Source: Haloterrigena salifodinae (lineage in GTDB: Archaea; Halobacteriota; Halobacteria; Halobacteriales; Natrialbaceae). Taken from it: 64,000 bases of DNA. The position numbers and the translations under genes were made by a program. The stretch lies in assembly GCF_003977755.1 (NCBI RefSeq), contig NZ_RQWN01000004.1, positions 248,001 through 312,000 on the forward strand, given 5' to 3'. Under the pieces are notes generated by a model that had not been told where the DNA came from, did no database searches, and was given only the letters and a program-made list of their open reading frames with translations. Shown in pieces: positions 52,513 through 60,868 of this stretch (position 1 is its first letter; each line of letters opens with the position of its first letter).

Positions 52513-53328
52513 ATGGGAACCGGGTACACAACGATCATGTACGGCCCCGAGTCGATCGAGGACGCGCTCGGCGATATCGCCGCCTGCCGGTACGACGGCG
52601 TCGAAATCAGCCTCGAGAAGATCCGTGCGAACGACCCCGAGACCGTCGGTCGGTGGCTCGAGGAGTACGATCTGGAGTTCTACCTCGCGATGAGCGAGTG
52701 GATCGAAACCGAGGACGCGGTCCGGCGAGTGATCGACGACGTGCCGGTCGCGGCCGACCTCGGAGCCGAGTTCGTCGGGATACTCCCGCCCCAGCGGGCT
52801 CGCCACGACGGCGACACCGTCGAGGACTGGCTCTCTCGGATCAGTGACGCGGCCCTCGAGGCTGGACTGCGGCCGCTCGTCCACCACCACGGGGCCACGA
52901 CAGTCGAGCAACCGGACGAAATACGGCACTATCTCGACGCCGTCGACGGGCTCGAGCTCCTGTTCGACACCGCTCACTACTACCCTTACGGCGACAACTT
53001 CCCCGACGGCAACGTGACCGACGGCATCGAGCGGTTCGCCGACGACATCGGCTACGTCCACCTCAAGGACGTGGACCCGGTCAAGGACTTCGCGGCGAAC
53101 CGAGACGCGCTCACTGACGCCGACTTCCACCTCGACAACGTCATCAACTATTTCCGGTCGTTCACCGATCTCGGCGAGGGGATCCTCGACTTCGAGGCGA
53201 TCTTCGAGACGCTCTCGGACGCGGGGTACGAGGGCAACTACACGATCGAGATCGAGAACCGGACCGAACGACCGCTCGTCCACGCCAAGCGGAACTACGA
53301 TTACTGGGCCGCCGTCCGGGACGCCTGA
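52513..53328 (+). CDS. IolE-like TIM-barrel protein, copy 2
   Basis: A 271-residue paralogue of 38437-39240. MGTGYTTIMYGPESIEDALG matches the other copy's MGVGYTTIMY, and a TATA-like CTATTTTTCC (52480-52490) is about 28 bp upstream, so the ATG at 52513 is preferred over that at 52492. Conserved pieces: LRPLVHHHGATTVEQ, LELLFDTAHYYPYGD, GYVHLKDVDPVKDF and YTIEIENRTERP. The substrate may differ from that of copy 1; keto-inositol dehydratase or a sugar-acid epimerase are the main options. Close to the gdh-like gene and in the same direction (110 bp). Confidence 0.78.
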   Translation: MGTGYTTIMYGPESIEDALGDIAACRYDGVEISLEKIRANDPETVGRWLEEYDLEFYLAMSEWIETEDAVRRVIDDVPVAADLGAEFVGILPPQRARHDGDTVEDWLSRISDAALEAGLRPLVHHHGATTVEQPDEIRHYLDAVDGLELLFDTAHYYPYGDNFPDGNVTDGIERFADDIGYVHLKDVDPVKDFAANRDALTDADFHLDNVINYFRSFTDLGEGILDFEAIFETLSDAGYEGNYTIEIENRTERPLVHAKRNYDYWAAVRDA

Positions 53329-53363
53329 CCGGGAGGCGGTCGTCTTCCGACGCAATCGACGGA

Positions 53364-54293
53364 CTACCCCAGTTGCATCAGCGTCGCACCGGCGATGATG
53401 ACGGTGATGCCGCCGAGGAGCCGCGGCGATCGCGGCACCTGTCGGACCATCGCATAGGAGATGCCGACGATGACGAGGGGGTAGACGTTCGAGAGCGGAA
53501 CGACGGTGATGACCGTTCCGCTCTGGAGCGCCGAGAACCAGGCGAGCCAGTTCGCCGCGACGAAGACGCCCGCAAGCGTAAACGCGCCGAGCGCGGTTCG
53601 GTCGCGAATTCGGACGCGCGAGCGGACGTCCGGCGAGACGCCGAAGAGCGCGACGAATGCGATGAGCGCGGCCGTTTGGCCGACCGCCGTCCCGACCAGC
53701 GGATCGGAGTACCCGTTCAGCCCGATCGCGACGAGCACGAACGACGCGCCCAGCATGACCATCGCGGCGACCGGAACGACCAGGTCCCGCGCCTCGAGTC
53801 GTGCGAACTCCGCGACGAGAAGGTCGTCACCCCAGTCACTCGTCGATCGCGAGATTTGCAACACGACACCGCCGGCGACGATGCACAACAATCCCACTCC
53901 GGAGGCGACGGTAAACGACTCCCCGAGGACCGGAACAGCGAGGAGCGCTGCGATGGCGGGGTTCGCGCCGACGACGGCGGCCGCGACTCGAGCGCCGACG
54001 CGGTCGATACCGCGGAAGTAGAGCAACCGAAACGCGGCCGGGTTGCCGAGACCCGCGAGCGCGAACGGCGCCAGCTGTCCGACGGTCACGCCGTCGAACG
54101 ACACGCCGCGAACGAAGAGCAATCCCCAGAAAACGGCGACGCTGACGACGATGGTGACGACCGTCGCGGCGAGGGCCGGCGACGTGTGCTCGGTATCGGT
54201 GCCGTTTTTCAGTCCGTATTCGACCGAGACGGCCTGTAGTCCCGAGAACACCGACGCGAGCAGTGCGAGGACGGCACTCAGTTCCAGCAGCAT
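53364..54293 (-). CDS. EamA-family (DMT) transporter
   Basis: A 309-residue membrane protein with about ten helices, starting MLLELSAVLALLASVFSGLQ. It ends IIAGATLMQLG, with EamA-like repeats (ALLAVPVLGESFTVASGVGL in the first, TVVPLSNVYPLVIVGISYAM in the second). Convergent with the IolE-like gene, 35 bp apart. It may move an intermediate or product of the pathway, but the family is too broad for a substrate call. Confidence 0.8.
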   Translation of the reverse strand: MLLELSAVLALLASVFSGLQAVSVEYGLKNGTDTEHTSPALAATVVTIVVSVAVFWGLLFVRGVSFDGVTVGQLAPFALAGLGNPAAFRLLYFRGIDRVGARVAAAVVGANPAIAALLAVPVLGESFTVASGVGLLCIVAGGVVLQISRSTSDWGDDLLVAEFARLEARDLVVPVAAMVMLGASFVLVAIGLNGYSDPLVGTAVGQTAALIAFVALFGVSPDVRSRVRIRDRTALGAFTLAGVFVAANWLAWFSALQSGTVITVVPLSNVYPLVIVGISYAMVRQVPRSPRLLGGITVIIAGATLMQLG

Positions 54294-54365
54294 CGTCGAT
54301 TCAGATGGCTCCCGGTCGCGGATTCCATCGAGCCTCCCTCTCCGTCCGATCGGTACGACTCCGCC

Positions 54366-54800
54366 TCATTCCTGAACGAACGTGACGGGACAGGTGGCGT
54401 TCAGCAGGACGGTCTGGGCGGTACTGCCGAAGAGCGCCTTACCGGTCGGGCTGCGCGAGCGGCCTTGGATGAATACCAGATCGGCGTCGGCCGCGTCGGC
54501 CAGCGAAACGAATTCGGAACCGACCTCGCCGACCGCGCCGCGGACCTCGTGGGGGACGTCTACTGCCTCGAGTGCGGTCACGAGTTCGCGCACGGACTCG
54601 CTGCGCCGAGCGACGTCGTCCGGCACCGGTTGCGCGTCGAAATCGAGTTCCGCGAGCGTGTCTTCGAATTCCGATTTGGTGTAGACCCTCGCGAGAACGA
54701 CGGTCGCCCCGGTCGGAACGGCGATGTCGCGGATGGCGTCGATCAGCGGCGTTCTGTCGTCGGATTCCGTCACGGCGACGGAAATCGTATCTACGGACAT
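54366..54800 (-). CDS. UspA-family universal stress protein
   Basis: A 144-residue protein starting MSVDTISVAVTESDDRTPLI. The loop GRSRSPTGKALFGSTAQTVL is of the same subgroup as the copies at 6148 and 26211. A TATA box (TACTTATATGTG on the minus strand, 54829-54840) is about 30 bp before the ATG, and a perfect inverted repeat lies directly upstream of it. Confidence 0.88.
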   Translation of the reverse strand: MSVDTISVAVTESDDRTPLIDAIRDIAVPTGATVVLARVYTKSEFEDTLAELDFDAQPVPDDVARRSESVRELVTALEAVDVPHEVRGAVGEVGSEFVSLADAADADLVFIQGRSRSPTGKALFGSTAQTVLLNATCPVTFVQE

Positions 54801-54842
54801 GATTCGAATGAGGGATACGTTATTGAATCACATATAAGTATT

Positions 54843-54864
54843 GTCTTAGTAGTGCGGCTAAGAC
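54843..54864. promoter_or_regulatory. GTCTTAG-N8-CTAAGAC palindrome before a UspA gene
   Basis: A perfect 7-bp inverted repeat with 8-bp spacer immediately upstream of the TATA box of the UspA gene, at the BRE/activator position. The inner arms and the spacing are identical to the repeat at 12891-12910. Confidence 0.45.
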
Positions 54865-54975
54865 GGCCGGCGACAAATGACGGCCGCGACGACCGTTCGA
54901 ACGGGACGTGATGCGTCGCGTGCAAGCGGTGCGATGGCCGATCAGACTGCGGTGACGGAAACGGGTGCCCTCGAG

Positions 54976-56133
54976 TCAGTCCGACGTGGATTCGGCGTGC
55001 CGTTCCGTCGCCTTCGTTCGCGCGACGTTCCCGTCCGCGAGTCGCTCTCCGGTCCGGCTATCGAATCCGTGGACAAGCGGGTCGTCCACTGTGAGCCAGA
55101 TCGCTTCGTTGCGCATGGCTTCGACGGTACTCGGCGCTTTTATGGTGAGTTCGACGTGGTCGTCGTCCTCGTCGCCGATGAGAACGTCGATGATCTGGTC
55201 GTCGCCTTGCGGCTCCGTCACTTTCACCTGGCCGCGGATCGCGTTGTCTACCGGCTCCGTGTGGGCGGTGAAGTACTGCGGTCGGATGCCCAGGGTCAGC
55301 TCCTCGTGGTCCACGTAGCGGTCGGCGACGTTCGGCTCCAGCCGGTATTCGAATCCCTCCGCGGCGTTCATCGGACGGACCGTTCCCGAGTCGTCGATCG
55401 TGACGTCGATGAAGTTCATCGACGGCGAGCCGATGAAGCCGGCGACGAACCTGTTCTTCGGTTCGTGGTACACCTCGTCGGGAGTGCCGATCTGTTGGAT
55501 GTGCCCGTCGTTCATCACGATGAGCTTGTCGCCGAGCGACATCGCCTCCTCCTGATCGTGGGTTACATACAGCGTCGTGATGCCGAGCTCGCGCTGGAGC
55601 ACCTTGATCCGACTGCGCATGCTCAGCTTCAGCTTCGCGTCCAGGTTCGCCAGGGGCTCGTCCATCAGGAAGACCGAGGGCCGGCGGATGATCGCCCGCC
55701 CGAGCGCAACGCGCTGTTGCTGGCCGCCACTGAGATTGTCGATATCCCGATCGAGTAGCTCCGGAATCTCGAGCATCTCCGCGACCTCCTGAACGCGCTC
55801 CGTGCGGATGTCGCCGTCGACCCCCTCAACTTTGAGCGGGTAGCCGATGTTCTCCCGGACGGTCATGTGCGGGTAGAGCGCGAAGTTCTGGAACACCATC
55901 GCGGCGTTCCGGTTCTTCGGGTGGACGTCGGTGACGTCGTAGTCGCCGAGTTTGATCGTCCCGCTGGTCGGTTCCGTGAGGCCGGCGAGACAGCGAAGCG
56001 TCGTCGTCTTGCCGCAGCCACTGGGACCCAGGAGGATGGCAAACTCGCCGTCCTCAACGGTGAGATTGATGTCCTCGACCGCGATCGTGTTTCCGTATCG
56101 CTTCTCGACCGAATCGTACGTGACGTTAACCAT
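54976..56133 (-). CDS. Sugar ABC transporter ATP-binding protein (MalK/UgpC-type)
   Basis: A 385-residue ATPase. Walker A GPSGCGKTTTLRCLAG, signature DNLSGGQQQRVALGRA, Walker B SVFLMDEPLANLDAKL and H-loop TLYVTHDQEEAMSLG are intact. The C-terminal ~130 residues are the TOBE/regulatory domain found in carbohydrate importers. It energises the two permeases encoded upstream in the same operon. An extension after the TOBE domain is Arg/Glu-rich. Confidence 0.93.
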   Translation of the reverse strand: MVNVTYDSVEKRYGNTIAVEDINLTVEDGEFAILLGPSGCGKTTTLRCLAGLTEPTSGTIKLGDYDVTDVHPKNRNAAMVFQNFALYPHMTVRENIGYPLKVEGVDGDIRTERVQEVAEMLEIPELLDRDIDNLSGGQQQRVALGRAIIRRPSVFLMDEPLANLDAKLKLSMRSRIKVLQRELGITTLYVTHDQEEAMSLGDKLIVMNDGHIQQIGTPDEVYHEPKNRFVAGFIGSPSMNFIDVTIDDSGTVRPMNAAEGFEYRLEPNVADRYVDHEELTLGIRPQYFTAHTEPVDNAIRGQVKVTEPQGDDQIIDVLIGDEDDDHVELTIKAPSTVEAMRNEAIWLTVDDPLVHGFDSRTGERLADGNVARTKATERHAESTSD

Positions 56134-56190
56134 TGCTGTATACCTCCGTGAATCGCTGCGTGCGAGCCGCGTTGGTTCGAGTGCTGTGCG

Positions 56191-57099
56191 TCATTTGCCG
56201 ACTGCCCCCATGCTGAATCCGCGAACGAGCTCCTGGCGCGCGATGAACGCGAACAGGAGCACCGGAACGAGCGCGATCGTTCCGGCGACGCTGACGTTGA
56301 TCCACTGGACCGAGTACTTCGTGACGAACGACGAGAGGCCGACCGGCAGCGTCATCGCCGCGACGTCCTGGGTCAGGATGATCGCGAACAGGAGCTCGTT
56401 CCAGGTGATGATCGTCGTGAAGATCGCCGACGCGAGCAGGCCGGGCTTGACCAACGGGAGGACGATCTTGAAGAACGCCCCGATGTGGGTGTGACCGTCC
56501 AACATCGCGGATTCCACAAGGCTGGCCGGAACCTCCTCGAAGAATCCCTTCATCATCCAGACGGCGAAGGGGATGTTGAACATCACGTACACGCAGATCA
56601 GCCCGTACAGCGTGTTCACCAGCTGGAGATTCCGGAAGATGACGAACAGCGGGATGATCGTCACGATCGGCGGCATGAACCGCGTCGAGAGGATGTAAAA
56701 CGGCAGGTGGAAGTCCAGGTTGTACGGGAAGTCGAAGGTGACGAACCCGTACGCCGCCGCCGCCCCGATGGTCGTCGCGATGATGGTCGTCACGACCGTG
56801 ACGACGATGCTGTTGAAGACGTACTGGTAGAACTCCGGGCGCTGGGCGAACAGCTGGACGAAGTTGCTCACCTGGAACTCCGTCGGGATCCAGGCCGGCG
56901 GAAACGACAGCAGCGTCTGTCGCGATTTCAGTGCGCCCGAGACGAGCCAGTAGACCGGGAACAGCGTCCAGAGCAAGAAGAACCCCAGCACGCCGTAGAT
57001 GACCGCTTTGCTGATGCCGTTCTCTGCGAGGGTCTCCTGTAGTCGTTCGATTCGCGACGGTTCCCTGAACGGAACGTCCGGTTGTTGTTCTGTTGCCAT
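56191..57099 (-). CDS. Sugar ABC transporter permease (MalG-type)
   Basis: A 302-residue permease with six membrane helices starting at VIYGVLGFFLLWTLFPVYWL. The EAA-type cytoplasmic loop contacting the ATPase is ASLVESAMLDGHTHIGAFF followed by KIVLPLVKPGL. It pairs with the MalF-type permease whose stop lies 2 bp upstream of this start; the ATPase gene follows after 57 bp. Confidence 0.92.
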   Translation of the reverse strand: MATEQQPDVPFREPSRIERLQETLAENGISKAVIYGVLGFFLLWTLFPVYWLVSGALKSRQTLLSFPPAWIPTEFQVSNFVQLFAQRPEFYQYVFNSIVVTVVTTIIATTIGAAAAYGFVTFDFPYNLDFHLPFYILSTRFMPPIVTIIPLFVIFRNLQLVNTLYGLICVYVMFNIPFAVWMMKGFFEEVPASLVESAMLDGHTHIGAFFKIVLPLVKPGLLASAIFTTIITWNELLFAIILTQDVAAMTLPVGLSSFVTKYSVQWINVSVAGTIALVPVLLFAFIARQELVRGFSMGAVGK

Positions 57100-57101
57100 G
57101 G

Positions 57102-58046
57102 TTAGAACTCGATGTCCGCGATTTTGACGAAGCTCATCGCCAAGATCAACACGACGACGAGCAGCGAAATCGCCATCGCCGAGGCTTGGCCGAAGTTGCT
57201 AAACCGGAACGCGGTCCGGTACATTTCCATGCTGATCACGTTCGTCGCGTTCGACGGCCCGCCGCGGGTCAGGATGTACACCTTCGCGAAGACGCGCAGC
57301 GCGTCGACGACGCGGATGATCAGCACGAGCACGATCAGCGACTTCAGGTACGGGAACACGATGTCGACGAACCGTCGCCACCGCGGCGCCCCGTCCATGA
57401 TCGCCGCCTCCTGAATGTCGTCGGGCACCGACTGCAGCCCCGCAAAGATCACCAACACGACCAGCGGGGTCCACTGCCAGACGTCGGTCGCGACGACGGC
57501 GTACAGCGCGACGTCGGGATCGCTGATCCAGCCGACGTTGCGCCCGATAAACGGCGCGGCCATGAAGTCAAGCAGCCCGTCGGGCGTGTACATGAGCCGC
57601 CAGATCAGGCCGATCACGGTCGGCGAGAGGATCATCGGAACGAGGATGAGCGTCTGCCACAGCCCGCGCATCTTGATCTTCTTGTTCAACACGAGCGCGA
57701 TCCCGAAGCCGAGCACGAACTCGAGTCCCACCGCCAGTCCGATGAACTTGCCGGTCACCACGAGCGACTCGAGGAACGCGCCGTTGTTTAACAGATTGAC
57801 GTAGTTCTCGATGCCGACGTAGGTCGTCCGCCCGCCGGGCAGGTACTGCTGGGTCGACATCCGGATCGCACGCAGGAGCGGGTAAAACGTCAGCGCGAAC
57901 AGAAGGAACACGGCCGGAAGGGTCATCAGCCACTTCAGCCGCTCGTCGACCCACAGGAGCACGCGCTCCCGGGTCGATTGCTCCGCGCCCAGTTGCTCGT
58001 CGAGATCGGCCGTCGAACGGACGTCCGTTCCTGTTTCAGTTGCCAT
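57102..58046 (-). CDS. Sugar ABC transporter permease (MalF-type)
   Basis: A 314-residue permease with about six helices (LMTLPAVFLLFALTFYPLLR is the first). The EAA loop reads DIQEAAIMDGAPRWRRF followed by VDIVFPYLKSL. It follows the solute-binding protein gene by 22 bp, so the four genes form one operon for import of a carbohydrate, possibly inositol or a related polyol. Confidence 0.92.
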   Translation of the reverse strand: MATETGTDVRSTADLDEQLGAEQSTRERVLLWVDERLKWLMTLPAVFLLFALTFYPLLRAIRMSTQQYLPGGRTTYVGIENYVNLLNNGAFLESLVVTGKFIGLAVGLEFVLGFGIALVLNKKIKMRGLWQTLILVPMILSPTVIGLIWRLMYTPDGLLDFMAAPFIGRNVGWISDPDVALYAVVATDVWQWTPLVVLVIFAGLQSVPDDIQEAAIMDGAPRWRRFVDIVFPYLKSLIVLVLIIRVVDALRVFAKVYILTRGGPSNATNVISMEMYRTAFRFSNFGQASAMAISLLVVVLILAMSFVKIADIEF

Positions 58047-58068
58047 TGTTTGATCCCGTTGGCGTCAT

Positions 58069-59436
58069 CTAGTAGTATCCCGCGTTCTCGAGGATCGACT
58101 CGGCCTCGTTCTTGGTTTGGCTCACGACATCGGACGGGCTCATGTCGCCGGTCAGCGCGCTGTTGAGGTACTCCCCTTGGGTCACGTCGATTTCGTTCCA
58201 GAGGGGCGTCCGCGGCCGCGGTTTGGCGTTTTGCAGGCTCTCGTACAGCGCTTCGTACCACGGCTCGGCGTCCATGTTGTCCTGGAAGGTGTCGTGGCGG
58301 AAGGGGACGCCGCCGAGGTCCACGTAGCGGTCCTGTGCCTCCTTGGAGATGATGGACTGGATGACCGTGCCGGCGTCTTCCTTCCGACTGTCGGAAACGT
58401 TCGAATTGATGCCGAGCAGCCAGTTGCCCTGCATCGGCGCCTGTTGCACCTCGCCTTCGGGGATCGGAATGAACTCCAGGTTATCGGCTTCCGCGGTGTC
58501 GTCGTCGAGCAGCGTCGACGCCGCGGCCGGCCACGCCATCCCCTGGGCGGCCGACCCCTCGCCGATCCGATTCAGCACCTGATCGCTGTTGAACGATCCG
58601 ACGCCGTCCGGCGAAATCGATTTGAGATCATCGACGAAGAAACTGACTACGTCTTCGCCCTCGCTGGAGTCCCACTGGTACTTCCAGTCTTCGTCGAACA
58701 TGTCTCCGAGGTTCGACCACCCGATGCTCATGAAGTTCGTGTTCGCCGGGTTGCCGCGCTGCCCGCGAATCACGTACCCGTTCGTATCGCTGATCCCCTC
58801 GTCGATGCTCTTTCCGGCGCGCAACACGTCGTCCCACGTTTCCGGTTCCTCTTCGCCGACCTCCTCGTAGTAGGCCGTGTTGTAGACGAACATCTGCGTG
58901 TTCCCCACGACGACTTGCCCGCGGATTTCCTCGTCCATCCCCTCAGCGGACGGAACCGTCGGGGCCCCGGGCGTCGGCCACGTGGTGATGTCGACCGTCG
59001 TGTCGATGAGTTGGTCAGTGGGCAGCCCGTCGGGAAGCCACTGCTCGAGCGGATCGAGGTACGTTGCGAACTGCGGGAACCACGTGTCGTCCATGAGGAT
59101 GGCGTCGTACCCCGTCCCGCTGGTCGTGAGGACGCTGCTGACGCGCTCGTAGAGGTTCGCGTACGGGAACAGCGTAACGTCGATCGAGAGATCCGTCTCG
59201 TCCCTGACGTAGTCGTCGATCAGATTCTCCACGAGTCGCCCCTCGCCCTCGACGGCGATGATGCTGACGTCGCTGTCGTTACCGCTACCACCGAGACACC
59301 CGGCGAGGCCGGTTACGGCCGCCGCACCACCGACGCCGGCCAGAAACCGACGGCGTGACCTGCGCTTCGTGGTCGCTGCGGAACCGCTATTCTCGGACCT
59401 ATCATTCCGATTCGTTGCCCTGCCACTGGTTGGCAT
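58069..59436 (-). CDS. Sugar ABC transporter solute-binding lipoprotein
   Basis: A 455-residue family-1 extracellular solute-binding protein. KRRSRRRFLAGVGGAAAVTG is a Tat signal and LAGC the lipobox, so the mature protein is anchored outside the membrane. The binding domains include YDAILMDDTWFPQFATYLD and QGMAWPAAASTLLDDD, typical of carbohydrate binders of the MalE/UgpB type. The ATG at 59436 is chosen because a TATA box (TGATTTATACTT, minus strand, 59459-59470) lies about 30 bp upstream. First gene of the ABC operon. Confidence 0.92.
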   Translation of the reverse strand: MPTSGRATNRNDRSENSGSAATTKRRSRRRFLAGVGGAAAVTGLAGCLGGSGNDSDVSIIAVEGEGRLVENLIDDYVRDETDLSIDVTLFPYANLYERVSSVLTTSGTGYDAILMDDTWFPQFATYLDPLEQWLPDGLPTDQLIDTTVDITTWPTPGAPTVPSAEGMDEEIRGQVVVGNTQMFVYNTAYYEEVGEEEPETWDDVLRAGKSIDEGISDTNGYVIRGQRGNPANTNFMSIGWSNLGDMFDEDWKYQWDSSEGEDVVSFFVDDLKSISPDGVGSFNSDQVLNRIGEGSAAQGMAWPAAASTLLDDDTAEADNLEFIPIPEGEVQQAPMQGNWLLGINSNVSDSRKEDAGTVIQSIISKEAQDRYVDLGGVPFRHDTFQDNMDAEPWYEALYESLQNAKPRPRTPLWNEIDVTQGEYLNSALTGDMSPSDVVSQTKNEAESILENAGYY

Positions 59437-59458
59437 ATGGACAGTGTTATTCGCACCC

Positions 59459-59470
59459 AAGTATAAATCA
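59459..59470 (-). promoter_or_regulatory. TATA box of the sugar ABC operon
   Basis: TGATTTATACTT on the minus strand, about 30 bp before the ATG at 59436, implying leaderless transcription of the operon. Confidence 0.6.
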
Positions 59471-60037
59471 TGCGGTTAATGGGATCTCGGGAATATGTGG
59501 AATGAATATACTGTCACTCCGACCGGCGGTCGAGCGGGTACCGGCGTCATTCGACGAAATTCACCGGCGGCGGAACAGTTGCTGAGAGGTAACTCGAACG
59601 AAACCGCTTGACCACGCCCGGCCTCGATCGAATTCGTCAGCTTACAATCGCGTGCACACCGGGGGCGACGACAGCAGTAGCGACCGCGACATCCTCTGCG
59701 CTTACGTCGAGTCGCTCGTTGCACGGTCCGTCTCGAGGGAGCCCAAACGATGTCTCGACGACCACGACGGCAACGGCGACGCTGGCTCGAGCCGGAATAT
59801 CCGTCGATGTGCGGACAGACGCGCAACCGGAGCGGCACAATCGGCGGTGAGTGCGACAACTGCCGAAGTAAGTATCTGAATTACCCGCACTCGGCCGGAC
59901 AGTTCGTTACGGGGTTAAGTATTTATGTATGATTCACTAAGACTGGAGCACGCTGGTCAAGCACACGCTCTCGGGCTCCGTCAACGGATCCGAGTACCGA
60001 TTGACCGTTCCGGAGAGCGAGCCGTCATGAACACACT
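59471..60037. other. Intergenic stretch with a possible gene remnant
   Basis: No intact gene. Between about 59949 and 60028 one plus-strand frame reads DWSTLVKHTLSGSVNGSEYR and then LTVPESEPS before a stop, which looks like the C-terminal end of a protein without its front part. A TATA-like AGTATTTATG at 59916-59925 precedes it. Confidence 0.35.
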
Positions 60038-60835
60038 ATGAAGGACCTCAAGCAAAAATTCCACACGGAAACGGATATCGCCGGTGCATGGCTCTCGATC
60101 GGCCACCCCACCGTCGCAGAAGTAACGGCAACCGAAGGATTCGACTTCGTCCTCATCGACACCGAACACACGCCATTAACGCTGGAAACGGTCGAAAACA
60201 TGTCGCGTGCCGTCGACGGCGCCGACGGAGAGACGGAGACGCTCGTTCGGGTCCCGTCGAACGATCCCGTCCGGATCAAGCGCGTCCTCGACATCGGCGT
60301 CGCCGGAATAATGGTCCCGATGATCGAAACGGCCGACGAAGCCCGCGATGTCGTGGACGCGGTCACCTATCCGCCAAACGGTATTCGCGGGGTTGCGTCG
60401 GGCCGTGCGTCGGCATATGGCGACGACTTCCAGGAGTACGTCGAGACAGCCAACGAGTCGATCGCGACTGTCGTCCAGATCGAGACCCAGACCGGTCTCG
60501 ATAACGCTCGAGAAATCGCCGCGGTCGACGGCATCGACGCCGTGTTCGTCGGCCCGGCGGATCTGTCCGCGAACCTCGGCATCTTCGGCGAGTGGGAGAA
60601 CGATCGGTTCGACGATGCAATCGAGCGCGTCGTCAGCGCCAGCGACGCCGCCGACGTCCCGGTCGGAACGTTCGTCGTCGATCCCGACGACATCGAAATG
60701 CGCGTCGAACAGGACTTCGACTTCCTCATCGTCGGGAAGGACACCAACCACCTGTCGTCCGGCAACGAACAGATCCGCCGGCGCTACACTGAAACGGTTT
60801 CACAGCAGGCGGCGCCGTCTATGAGCGAAGACTGA
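60038..60835 (+). CDS. HpcH/HpaI-family aldolase
   Basis: A 265-residue class II-type aldolase starting MKDLKQKFHTETDIAGAWLS. The fold signatures are FDFVLIDTEHTPL (general base His and Asp), VPMIETADEARDVVDAV, the metal-binding Glu in VVQIETQTGLDNA and the Asp of VFVGPADLSANLG. Relatives cleave 2-keto-3-deoxy-glucarate, 4-hydroxy-2-oxoheptanedioate or similar keto acids to pyruvate (or tartronate semialdehyde) and an aldehyde. In this region it could perform the carbon-carbon cleavage that IolJ does in Bacillus, but without phosphorylation. This is inference from context. Confidence 0.88.
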   Translation: MKDLKQKFHTETDIAGAWLSIGHPTVAEVTATEGFDFVLIDTEHTPLTLETVENMSRAVDGADGETETLVRVPSNDPVRIKRVLDIGVAGIMVPMIETADEARDVVDAVTYPPNGIRGVASGRASAYGDDFQEYVETANESIATVVQIETQTGLDNAREIAAVDGIDAVFVGPADLSANLGIFGEWENDRFDDAIERVVSASDAADVPVGTFVVDPDDIEMRVEQDFDFLIVGKDTNHLSSGNEQIRRRYTETVSQQAAPSMSED

Positions 60836-60868
60836 CGCGCCGATTCTCCGCTCTTTTGCGAGACGACG

